Shown here piece by piece: positions 29,409 through 37,248 of a stretch of 64,000 nucleotides of DNA. The DNA is from Actinocorallia herbida. Its GTDB lineage: Bacteria; Actinomycetota; Actinomycetes; Streptosporangiales; Streptosporangiaceae. The notes under the pieces were generated by a model. That model was given only the letters and a program-made list of their open reading frames with translations. It was not told where the DNA came from and did no database searches. The position numbers were made by a program, and so were the translations under genes. The number at the start of each line of letters is the position of its first letter. Position 1 is the first letter of the stretch. Where the stretch lies: positions 8,494,001 to 8,558,000 of the forward strand of contig NZ_RJKE01000001.1 in assembly GCF_003751225.1 (NCBI RefSeq). Direction: 5' to 3'.

Positions 29409-29943
29409 CACCGTCATAGGGGTCTCGATCGAGGTCCCGGAGCCGTACTCGGAGACGCTGATCCGGGCGAGGGAGTCCTACGGAGACCCGCTCGCCCGGC
29501 TCGTCCCGCCGCACATCACGCTGGTCCCGCCGACGCCGGTCGGCGCCGGCGAGATGCCGGGGATCGTCGCGCACCTGGCCCGCGCCGCCACCATGATCGA
29601 CCCGTTCCGGGTGCGGCTGCGCGGCACCGGCACGTTCCGGCCGGTGACCCCCGTGGTGTTCCTCCAGGTGGCCGAGGGCATCGGCCCGTGCTCACTGCTG
29701 GAGGAGAAGCTCCGCCGCCCGCCGCTGGAGCGGGAGCTGTTCTTCCCCTACCACCCGCACGTGACGGTCGCGCACAACCTCGACGAGGAGGCCCTGGACC
29801 GCGCGTTCAAGGAACTCGCCGACTTCCACGCGGTCTTCGAGTGCACGTCCTTCCAGCTGTCCGTGCACGGAGGGGACGAGGACTGGCGCCACGTCCGCTC
29901 CTTCCCCCTCGGCCCCCGCGTCACTGCTCCACGAGTGCGGTAG
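29398..29943 (+). CDS. 2H phosphoesterase (2'-5' RNA ligase family)
   Basis: This 181-residue protein carries the two HxT/HxS-type motifs of the 2H superfamily: PPHITLVPP at about 40 and [11 protein letters not shown] at about 120. Such enzymes act as 2',3'-cyclic phosphodiesterases or 2'-5' RNA ligases. The GTG start lies within the end of trpS (11-bp overlap), so it is co-translated with the synthetase; a link to tRNA processing or repair is a reasonable guess. Its 3' end overlaps the convergent dnaE gene by 23 bp, so the two transcripts are complementary at their ends. Confidence 0.85.
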   Translation: MAPDTVIGVSIEVPEPYSETLIRARESYGDPLARLVPPHITLVPPTPVGAGEMPGIVAHLARAATMIDPFRVRLRGTGTFRPVTPVVFLQVAEGIGPCSLLEEKLRRPPLERELFFPYHPHVTVAHNLDEEALDRAFKELADFHAVFECTSFQLSVHGGDEDWRHVRSFPLGPRVTAPRVR

Positions 29944-32900
29944 GCCCGAGCAGCACCTTCAGGTCGCCCGCGAACGCCCCGTACTCCAGGGTCACCTCGT
30001 AGTCCGGCAGGTTGATCATCACGATCCTGCGGTTCAGCATCTCCAGCCGCAGATGGACGGGGTTGCCGCCCGGGTGCGCCTTCAGGATCCGCTTCAGCTC
30101 GTCGATCAGGTCGGGGTTCACCCGCTCCTCGCGCAGCCCGATGACGATCGGGGTCTTGCCGTCGGCGCGGGCCGTGGAGATGTCGAGGAACTCGATGCCC
30201 GTCGCGGTGAACGAGACCGTCGCGTCCTCGCCGTTGTCGCGGGTCTTGATCCGGCCCGTCACCGAGACGACGAGGTCGGGCGCGAGGTTCGGCCCGTAGA
30301 GCTGGTAGGTCTGCGGGAAGCAGGGCACCTCGATCGAGCCGTCGTGGTCCTCGATCTTGAGGATCGCCCAGACGTTGCCCTGCTTGGTGACCTTCTTGTC
30401 GACGCCCGAGATGATCCCGGCGATCCGGAACTCGCCGCGGTGGTCGACCTGGCCGTCCAGGATCTGGACGATCGTGTAATCCCGGTTCTTCTCCAGGATC
30501 CGTTCCGCCCCGTTGAGCGGGTGGTCCGACACGTACAGGCCGAGCATCTCCCGCTCGAAGGCGAGTTTGGTCTTCTTGTCCCATTCCACGTCGGGCACGA
30601 TGACGGTGAAGGCGTCGGCGGATCCGTCGTCGGCGTCCTCGAAGGCGCCGAACAGGGAGTCCTGTCCCATCGCCTCCTTCTTCTTGACGTCGATGACGGA
30701 GTCGATCGCGGTGTCGTGCACCTGGATCAGGCCGAACCTGGGGTGGCCCAGGTCGTCGAAGGCGCCCGCCTTGATCAGGGATTCGATCGTCCTCTTGTTG
30801 CAGACGATCTGCGGGACCTTCTTGAGGAAGTCGTTGAAATCGGCGAACCTGCCCTGCTCGGTCCGCGCGGCGATGATCCCGTTGATCGCGTTCTCACCGA
30901 CGTTCTGGACCGCGCCGAGCCCGAACCGCACGTCGTCGCCGACGGCCGCGAAGCGCAGCAGCGACTCGTTGACGTCCGGCGGCAGCACCTTCAGCTTCAT
31001 CCGGCGGCATTCCGCGAGATAGATCGCCATGCGGTCCTTGTTGGTGCCGACGGACGTCAGCAGGGCCGCCATGTACTCGGCCGGATAGTTCGCCTTCAGA
31101 TAGGCGGTCCAGTACGAGACGAGCCCGTATCCGGCGGTGTGGGACTTGTTGAAGCCGTAGGACGAGAACGGTTCGAGGACGTCCCAGACGGCTTTCGCCA
31201 TCTCCTCGGTGTACCCGTTGTCGACCATTCCGGAGGAGAAGGTGGCCCACTGCTTGTCCATCTCCTCCTTCTTCTTCTTGCCCATCGCGCGCCGGAGGAT
31301 GTCGGCGCCGCCGAGGGTGTAGCCGGCGAGCTGCTGCGCGATGGCCATGACCTGCTCCTGGTACACGACCAGGTGGTAGGTGGTCCCCAGGATCGGCTCG
31401 AGCGCGTCCTTGAGACCCGGGTGGATCGGCACGATGTCCTGCTGCCCGGCCTTGCGCAGCGCGTAGTTCACGTGCGCGTTCGCGCCCATCGGACCCGGCC
31501 GGCCCAGCGCCAGCACCGACGAGATGTCCTCGAACCGGGCCGGGGCGATCAGCTTCGTCAGGTCGCGCATCATCGAGGAGTCGAGCTGGAACACGCCGAG
31601 GGTCTCGCCGCGGGCGAGCAGCTCGTAGGTGGTCTTGTCGTCCAGCCCCAGGTTGAGCATGTCGATGTCGACGCCGCGGTTCTTCTTGATGTTCTCGACC
31701 GCGTCGCCGAGGACGGTGAGGTTGCGCAGGCCCAGGAAGTCCATCTTCAGGGCGCCCATGTTCTCGCTGGACGGCCCGTCGAAGCCGGTGATGCGGGCGC
31801 CGTCGTCGGGGCGCATGACGACCGGCATGACGTCCACGAGGGGCTGCGAGGAGATGATGACGCCCGCGGCGTGCACGCCGGTGGTCCTGGTCAGGCCCTC
31901 CAGGCCGAGCGCGGTGTCCATGACCCGCTTGACGTCCTGGTCGTCCTCGTACAGGGACCGCAGCTCCGACGCCTCGGCGTACCTGTCGTGCTTGGGGTCG
32001 AAGACTCCCGTCAGAGGGATCTCCTTGCCCATCACCGCGGGCGGGAACGCCTTGGTGATCTTCTCGCCCACCGCGAAGGGGTAGCCGAGCACTCGGGCGG
32101 AGTCCTTGACGGCCTGCTTGGACTTGATCGTCATGAACGTCACGATCAGCGCGACGTTCTCCTCGCCGTACCGCTCGGTGACGTACCGGATCATGTCGCC
32201 GCGCCGACGCTCGTCGAAGTCCAGGTCGACGTCGGGAGGGGAGATGCGCTCGGGGTTCAGGAACCGCTCGAACAGCAGGGAGTGCTCGATCGGGTCGAGC
32301 TCGGTGATCCGGGTGACGTAGGCCACCATCGAACCCGTCGCCGAGCCTCGTCCGGGGCCGACCCAGATGCCGTTGTCGCGGGCGTACCGGCAGATGTCGG
32401 CGACCACGAGGAAGTAGCCGGGGAAGCCCATGTTCTCGATGACGCCGAGCTCGTACTCGATCCGCTCGGTGATGTGCGCGGGGACCGGCTCGCCGTACCG
32501 CTCGGCCGCGCCCCGGTGCGACTCCTTGCGCAGCCAGCTCATCTCGGTCTCGCCCTCGGGGACCGGGAACTTGGCGTACAGGTCGCGGAAGGCGAAGACG
32601 TCGTCGTAGGACTCGACCCGCTCGGCGATGAGCAGGGTGTTCTTGCAGCCGTCCTGCCAGACGTCCGAGGTCGGGTTGATGCCGCGCATCTCGTCGGCGG
32701 AGCGCACGTAGTAGCCGCCGCCGGAGAACCGGAACCGGTCCGGCGCGCTGATCAGGGAGTTCGTGCCGACGCACAGGAGGGCGTCGTGGGCGGTCGCCTG
32801 GTCCTCGGTGACGTAGTGGGAGTCGTTCGTCACCAGCGGCGGGATGCCCAGCTGCTTGCCGAGCCTGAGCAGGTCGTCGCGGACGCCCCGCTCGATCGAG

Positions 32901-33511
32901 ATGCCGCCGTGGTCCATCAGCTCGAGGAAGTAGTTCTCCTTGCCGAAGATGTCCTGGTACTTCGCCGCGTGCTCGAGCGCCTTGTCGTACTGGCCGAGCC
33001 GCAGCCGCGTCTGGACGGCCCCCGACGGGCAGCCCGTGGTCGCGATGATCCCCTCGTGGTAGAGGTCGAACAGCTCGTCGTCCATCCGGGGGTACTTCTT
33101 CATCCGGCCCTCGAAGTTGGCCAGCGAGGAGATCCGGAAGAGGTTGCGCAGCCCCTGCGCGGTGTAGGCCCACATCGTCTTGTGCAGGTACGTGCCGGAC
33201 GCCGACACGTCGCCGCCGAGCCCCGTCTGGTCGTTCGACTTCCGCTGGTGCGGCTCGCCCCAGAACACCGGCTGCTTGTGGAACCGGGACTCGGGGCTCA
33301 CATAGCCCTCGATGCCGATGATCGGCTTGACCCCGGAGCCCTTGGCCTTCTTGTGGAACTCGTACGCCCCGTGCAGGTTCCCGTGGTCGCTCATCGCGAT
33401 CGCGGGCATGCCGAGCTCGGCCGCCCGGTCCGTCAGCTTCCCGACCTTCGCCGCACCGTCGAGCATCGAGTACTCGGTATGAACATGCAGGTGAACGAAG
33501 GAATCAGCCAT
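29921..33511 (-). CDS. dnaE: DNA polymerase III alpha subunit
   Basis: This 1196-residue replicative polymerase is of the DnaE1 type. Domain order: PHP domain beginning FVHLHVHTEYSMLDGA (residues 4-270); C-family polymerase core with GRGSATGSMVAYV and the catalytic acidic motif PPDVDLDFDERRRGDM; fingers; then a helix-hairpin-helix region and an OB-fold near the C-terminus (EFRIAGIISGVDKKVTKQG). Length is close to M. tuberculosis DnaE1 (1184). The ATG at 33511 follows AGAGG at 11 bases; an in-frame upstream start (six codons) is less likely. TAGGGT about 40 bp upstream could be its -10. Confidence 0.96.
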   Translation of the reverse strand: MADSFVHLHVHTEYSMLDGAAKVGKLTDRAAELGMPAIAMSDHGNLHGAYEFHKKAKGSGVKPIIGIEGYVSPESRFHKQPVFWGEPHQRKSNDQTGLGGDVSASGTYLHKTMWAYTAQGLRNLFRISSLANFEGRMKKYPRMDDELFDLYHEGIIATTGCPSGAVQTRLRLGQYDKALEHAAKYQDIFGKENYFLELMDHGGISIERGVRDDLLRLGKQLGIPPLVTNDSHYVTEDQATAHDALLCVGTNSLISAPDRFRFSGGGYYVRSADEMRGINPTSDVWQDGCKNTLLIAERVESYDDVFAFRDLYAKFPVPEGETEMSWLRKESHRGAAERYGEPVPAHITERIEYELGVIENMGFPGYFLVVADICRYARDNGIWVGPGRGSATGSMVAYVTRITELDPIEHSLLFERFLNPERISPPDVDLDFDERRRGDMIRYVTERYGEENVALIVTFMTIKSKQAVKDSARVLGYPFAVGEKITKAFPPAVMGKEIPLTGVFDPKHDRYAEASELRSLYEDDQDVKRVMDTALGLEGLTRTTGVHAAGVIISSQPLVDVMPVVMRPDDGARITGFDGPSSENMGALKMDFLGLRNLTVLGDAVENIKKNRGVDIDMLNLGLDDKTTYELLARGETLGVFQLDSSMMRDLTKLIAPARFEDISSVLALGRPGPMGANAHVNYALRKAGQQDIVPIHPGLKDALEPILGTTYHLVVYQEQVMAIAQQLAGYTLGGADILRRAMGKKKKEEMDKQWATFSSGMVDNGYTEEMAKAVWDVLEPFSSYGFNKSHTAGYGLVSYWTAYLKANYPAEYMAALLTSVGTNKDRMAIYLAECRRMKLKVLPPDVNESLLRFAAVGDDVRFGLGAVQNVGENAINGIIAARTEQGRFADFNDFLKKVPQIVCNKRTIESLIKAGAFDDLGHPRFGLIQVHDTAIDSVIDVKKKEAMGQDSLFGAFEDADDGSADAFTVIVPDVEWDKKTKLAFEREMLGLYVSDHPLNGAERILEKNRDYTIVQILDGQVDHRGEFRIAGIISGVDKKVTKQGNVWAILKIEDHDGSIEVPCFPQTYQLYGPNLAPDLVVSVTGRIKTRDNGEDATVSFTATGIEFLDISTARADGKTPIVIGLREERVNPDLIDELKRILKAHPGGNPVHLRLEMLNRRIVMINLPDYEVTLEYGAFAGDLKVLLGPTALVEQ

Positions 33512-33550
33512 GATCAGCAGACCTCTCACAGGGCGGACGGGGGCCGTCTT

Positions 33551-33556
33551 ACCCTA
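33551..33556 (-). promoter_or_regulatory. Possible -10 box for dnaE
   Basis: The minus strand reads GCGCTAGGGTAAG. TAGGGT fits the actinobacterial -10, 39 bp before the dnaE ATG. The same GCGCTAGGGT appears before the GH25 gene. No -35 match is convincing. Confidence 0.3.
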
Positions 33557-33603
33557 GCGCCGCCGCCGCCCTGCCCGGGCTCGAACGGCCCGGCCCCGAC
33601 CCC

Positions 33604-34803
33604 TCAGCGGGTGATCGGGAGCGTGGTCTTGGAGGTGTTGTTGGGCTTGCCCGGGTCGAGGATGCCGGGGGTCTGGAGGCCCAGGGTGACGGTGGGCTTG
33701 CTGCCCGCCTTGAGCTGCTTGGTGACGGTGAACCAGACCTTGAAGGTCTTGGCGCCCTTGGCGGGAATGTTCGGATAGACGCACTTGAGGCCGTAGGAGG
33801 CCTTGGTGCACGCCTTGGGGAAGCTGCGGAGCTTGAGCTTCTTGGCGGGGAACTTCACGTACACGCGGGTGGTGCCGCTGGCGTCGGGGCCCTTGTTGGT
33901 GACCTCGACCTTGAAGGACGCCTTCTTGCCGACGCGGTACTTGCCGTTCTTGGTGACCTTGACGCCCACGTTGGCGACCGGCTTGTCGGCCTTCTTGGCG
34001 AACGCGCGGAGCTGGGCGAGGGTGCCGGGGAAGAGGTTCTGGTCACCGGGGAACAGCGGCTTGTCGTTGCCGTTCCAGAACTGCCAGAACGTGTACTTGG
34101 TGAACCCGCCCATCATGGCCGGGGCCGGGTTCTTCACCGGGTCCTTGTAGTTGGCGACCCACAGCGGGTTCGTCAGGTCGAACGCGGCGGTGCCGGTCGG
34201 CTCGGCGGGCGAACTCGTGCAGTTCTTCCACCAGTTCTGGTTGGAGTAGATCATCGGGTAGCGGCCCGTGCGCTTGAAGTACGTGGTGGAGAAGTCCTTG
34301 ATCCACGCGATCATCTGCGGGGCCGTCAGGTTGTAGCAGTCGACCCGGACGCCGTCCTGCTTCGGCAGCGTCGAGTACGGGTCGCTCTCCATGTCGAGCG
34401 CGCCGGGCAGCGACATGCCGTCGGGCTGCCAGCCGCCGCCGTTGTCGACGAGGAAGTTCGCCTGGGTCGCGCCGGACGACTTGTCGGGGCCGGCGAAGTG
34501 GTAGGCGCCCTGGATGATGCCGTACTTGCGGGCCTCCGCGGCGTTCCGCGCGAAGTAGGGGTCGACGTACGGGGTGGCGTTGTCGGTGCTCGACGTGCCG
34601 CGGGTCGCCCGGATGATGGCGAACTTGGCCCCGTTGTCGGCGATCTTCTTCCAGTCGACGTTCGGGCCCTGCCAGTAGCTGACGTCCAGGCCGGGAACGG
34701 TGTTGGGCGGTGCCACCGGCGCGGCGTACGCGACAGATCCGGTCAGAACGGTCCCGGCGACAAGGGCGGTGGCGACCAGGATGCTTCCGGCGACGCGCGG
34801 CAC
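33604..34803 (-). CDS. Secreted GH25 lysozyme with C-terminal CARDB/DUF11-like domain
   Basis: This 399-residue exported muramidase has a signal peptide at about 1-28. The GH25 catalytic barrel starts GLDVSYWQGPNVDWKKI and includes FAIIRATRG, GAYHFA and ALDMESDP, where Asp and Glu form the usual DxE catalytic pair. FWQFWNG and DQNLFPGTLAQL close the barrel. The C-terminal domain (about 285-399) starts VGVKVTKNGKYRVGKKASFKVEVTNKGPD, an Ig-like DUF11/CARDB fold probably used for wall attachment. The GTG start has GGGGAGC six bases upstream. It should cleave peptidoglycan outside the cell. Confidence 0.88.
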   Translation of the reverse strand: MPRVAGSILVATALVAGTVLTGSVAYAAPVAPPNTVPGLDVSYWQGPNVDWKKIADNGAKFAIIRATRGTSSTDNATPYVDPYFARNAAEARKYGIIQGAYHFAGPDKSSGATQANFLVDNGGGWQPDGMSLPGALDMESDPYSTLPKQDGVRVDCYNLTAPQMIAWIKDFSTTYFKRTGRYPMIYSNQNWWKNCTSSPAEPTGTAAFDLTNPLWVANYKDPVKNPAPAMMGGFTKYTFWQFWNGNDKPLFPGDQNLFPGTLAQLRAFAKKADKPVANVGVKVTKNGKYRVGKKASFKVEVTNKGPDASGTTRVYVKFPAKKLKLRSFPKACTKASYGLKCVYPNIPAKGAKTFKVWFTVTKQLKAGSKPTVTLGLQTPGILDPGKPNNTSKTTLPITR

Positions 34804-34840
34804 GGTAAAGCTCCCCTGCTGTTGACTTCGGAGTCCCAGC

Positions 34841-34846
34841 ACCCTA
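34841..34846 (-). promoter_or_regulatory. Possible -10 box for the GH25 gene
   Basis: TAGGGT on the minus strand, in the context GCGCTAGGGT shared with dnaE, lies 37 bp before the GTG start. No convincing -35. Confidence 0.3.
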
Positions 34847-34880
34847 GCGCATGATCTTGGTCAGAATCCGTGAGAAACCG

Positions 34881-35660
34881 CTAATCCTGTGCGAATCGGA
34901 CGACTGGGACGGAGGTGAACGCGCCGTTGTCGGCCGGTCGCGTCTCCCCGATGTGCGCCGCGCCGACCGTCGCGAAGACCTCGGCGGCCTTGCGGCCCGG
35001 CTCCGCCTTGGCCCGGAAGGCGAAGCGCACCATCGCGCCGGGGTCCAGCGCCGCCGCGTCGCACGTCACCCGGTGCGCGCTGGACATGCAGCCCGCGGGA
35101 ACCCTGGTGAACCGGGCGCCGCGCACGGCGACCGTCACGCTCACCTTGCGCGCGGACCTCTTGCCCTGGTTGAGCGCGCGCGCTGCGAAGGCGAAGGAGC
35201 CGTCGGTGCCCTGCGGGGTGCGCAGGCGCACCGCGAGGTCCGTGCCCGGCTTCACCCTGACGCTCGTGCGCGCGCTCGCGCCGTCCGCCTCCGCGACCAC
35301 GGTCTGGGCGCCCCTGGCCGTCGGCCTGACGATCCCGGAGACGGTCACCTTGCGGATCGCCTTGGGCGCGAGCACCCCGAGCCGGCACCGGATCAGCCGC
35401 CTGCGCTCGCGGCAGCCGTCGGGCAGCCCGATGACGTCGATGCCCCTGGGGACCGCGACGTCGAGGCGCACCTTGCGCGTCGCGCTCGCGCCCTGGTTCG
35501 CCGCGGTGACGAGGAAGTCGAGCCGCCCGCCCGGCCGCGCGTCACCCCACGTGTCGATCCGGACGGCGAGCGCCGGGGAGCCCGTCGCCACCGCGGGCGC
35601 GGCCCCGACCAGCATCCCGCCGGACACCACAAGCGTTCCGCACCACGTCACAGCACGCAC
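34881..35660 (-). CDS. Secreted protein with two DUF11/CARDB-like domains
   Basis: This 259-residue exported protein has a signal peptide (about 1-25) followed by two tandem Ig-like repeats, roughly 30-130 and 135-240. Each has the DUF11/CARDB pattern seen in ALAVRIDTWGDARPGGRLDFLVTAANQG and DLAVRLRTPQGTDGSFAFAARALNQG. A CxxxxxLIRC-type pair (DGCRERRRLIRC) and a later Cys pair (AGCMSSAHRVTC) sit at equivalent positions and probably form one disulfide per domain. There is no catalytic motif. The GTG start follows GAGGAGGG. It precedes the GH25 gene on the same strand by 77 bp and its domains resemble that enzyme's tail, so a shared wall-binding role is likely. Confidence 0.7.
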   Translation of the reverse strand: MRAVTWCGTLVVSGGMLVGAAPAVATGSPALAVRIDTWGDARPGGRLDFLVTAANQGASATRKVRLDVAVPRGIDVIGLPDGCRERRRLIRCRLGVLAPKAIRKVTVSGIVRPTARGAQTVVAEADGASARTSVRVKPGTDLAVRLRTPQGTDGSFAFAARALNQGKRSARKVSVTVAVRGARFTRVPAGCMSSAHRVTCDAAALDPGAMVRFAFRAKAEPGRKAAEVFATVGAAHIGETRPADNGAFTSVPVVRFAQD

Positions 35661-35789
35661 TGGCCCTCCTCGGCTCCGCCTCGACGCGCGCGGCAGATTA
35701 CCCGCGGCGTGCCCCGCCGGCCCGCAGGGACACGCATCGTTGCCGTCCCTTGGGCGTACGGGGCACGGCCGGGGCGGTAAGAAGGGGGG

Positions 35790-36956
35790 ATGGAGGAGAT
35801 CGACCCGCTGGTCCCCTGGATCGAAGACGGCCCGCTCGACCCGCCCGCCCCTTCCGGGGGACCCCTGGACGGCGTGCGCGTCGCGGTCAAGGACAACATC
35901 GACGTCGCGGGCTGGCCCACGGGCGCGGGCAATCCGGTCTGGCTCGCCGAGCACGCGACGCCCACCGAGGACGCCGAGGTCGTCACCCGGCTCCGCCGGG
36001 CAGGGGCGTCCCTCGTGGGCAAGGCCCATATGGACGAGCTGGCTTACAGCCTCGCCGGAACGAACATCCACTACGGCTCGCCCCGCAATCCATTGGCTCC
36101 CGGCCGGTACACGGGCGGCTCCTCCAGCGGGTGTGCTTCGGCCGTCGCGTCCGGGGCCGCCGACGTCGGGCTGGGGACGGACACGGCGGGGTCCATCCGG
36201 GTCCCTGCGGCCTTCACCGGCCTGTACGCGCTGCGGCCTTCGCACGCGCGCGTGCCCGCCACCGGTGTGCTGCCTCTGGCGCCCACCTTCGACGTCCCCG
36301 CTGTGCTCGCAAGGGACGCGGTCGTCTTGGCGCGCGTCGCGTCGGCCCTCCTCGACCCGCCCGCCCAGCAGACGTGCGCGCTGGAGTGGCTGCTCCTGCC
36401 CGACGACCTGTGGGCGGAGGTGCCCGCACCCGTCCGGGCCGCGTACGAACCCGTCCTCGGCAGGCTGCGCGAACTGCTCAAGGCCGACCGCACCCCGCTG
36501 TTCAAGCGCCCGTCGCACTGGCACGACGCGGTGGCGGCCTTCACCACGGTCCAGGGCCACGAGGCGTGGCGGCTGCTCGGCCCCTGGGTCGAGTCCACCA
36601 CCCCGGCCTTCGGCCCGTCCGTCGCCGCCCGCTTCACGTACGCGTCACGGCTCACCGACCACGACCTGGCCCCGGCCCGCGAGAAGGCCGACCACGCCGC
36701 CGCCACCCTCCGCACCCGCCTCCGCGGCAGCGTCCTGGCCGTCCCCACCGCCCCCTTCACGCCGCCCTTCCTCGGCGAGGAGTTCCCGCGCGCCAAGCTC
36801 CTCCCCTACACCTGCCTGGCCTCCCTGGCCGCCGCCCCCGCCGTCACCCTTCCCCTCGCCACCTTCGACGACCTCCCCCTGGGCCTCACCCTCATCTCCC
36901 AGCCTTCAACCGACGAAGACCTCCTCGCCCTCACCCGCACCCTCGCGTCCCGCTGA
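35790..36956 (+). CDS. Amidase (amidase signature family)
   Basis: This 388-residue serine amidase has the catalytic triad: Lys in [11 protein letters not shown], the cis-Ser in [13 protein letters not shown] and the nucleophile Ser in [18 protein letters not shown]. It is shorter than GatA or typical acylamidases (about 450-500), mainly in the substrate-lining C-terminal part. Relatives include AtzF/DUR1,2-type allophanate hydrolases and plant-like AMI1 amidases; which substrate applies here cannot be told. GAAGGGGGG precedes the ATG. No GatB/GatC lies beside it, so it is not the tRNA amidotransferase. Confidence 0.85.
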   Translation: MEEIDPLVPWIEDGPLDPPAPSGGPLDGVRVAVKDNIDVAGWPTGAGNPVWLAEHATPTEDAEVVTRLRRAGASLVGKAHMDELAYSLAGTNIHYGSPRNPLAPGRYTGGSSSGCASAVASGAADVGLGTDTAGSIRVPAAFTGLYALRPSHARVPATGVLPLAPTFDVPAVLARDAVVLARVASALLDPPAQQTCALEWLLLPDDLWAEVPAPVRAAYEPVLGRLRELLKADRTPLFKRPSHWHDAVAAFTTVQGHEAWRLLGPWVESTTPAFGPSVAARFTYASRLTDHDLAPAREKADHAAATLRTRLRGSVLAVPTAPFTPPFLGEEFPRAKLLPYTCLASLAAAPAVTLPLATFDDLPLGLTLISQPSTDEDLLALTRTLASR

Positions 36957-37011
36957 CCTTTTTCGCTACGACCGTTGCGTAATTCGGCGGCCAGAGCCAT
37001 CTTCGAACGGC

Positions 37012-37200
37012 CTCCTCTTCGACGGCGAGCACCGCTTCGTCATCGAGGACCTGGGCGGCGGCCGGGTCCGGCTCCGCCAGAGCGAGGAGTTCCGCGGCGC
37101 GGCCGTCCCCTTCTTCCGGCCCACCCTCCGCGCGAACACCCCGCCCCAGTTCACCGCCATGAACCAGGCCCTCGCCGCCCGCGTCGCCGCCCTGCGCTGA
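37012..37200 (+). pseudogene. C-terminal remnant of an SRPBCC-family gene
   Basis: The frame encodes about 62 residues (FDGEHRFVIEDLGGGRVRL, then QSEEFRG and a Met/Ala-rich last helix) and ends at a TGA. This matches the last two strands and the long C-terminal helix of START-like SRPBCC proteins, which normally have 140-150 residues. There is no start codon or N-terminal half: upstream the sequence belongs to the amidase gene in another frame. I interpret it as a gene broken by a deletion at the edge of the accessory region. Confidence 0.55.
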
Positions 37201-37248
37201 CGACAGGAGGGCACGCGACGGAGTCCGCGTTATCCGCCTTCGACGCAA

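Noticed and set aside
30053-33778. 1241-codon open frame opposite dnaE
   Set aside because: Shadow of dnaE: Val/Asp/Glu/Leu-rich antisense translation without domains or ribosome site.
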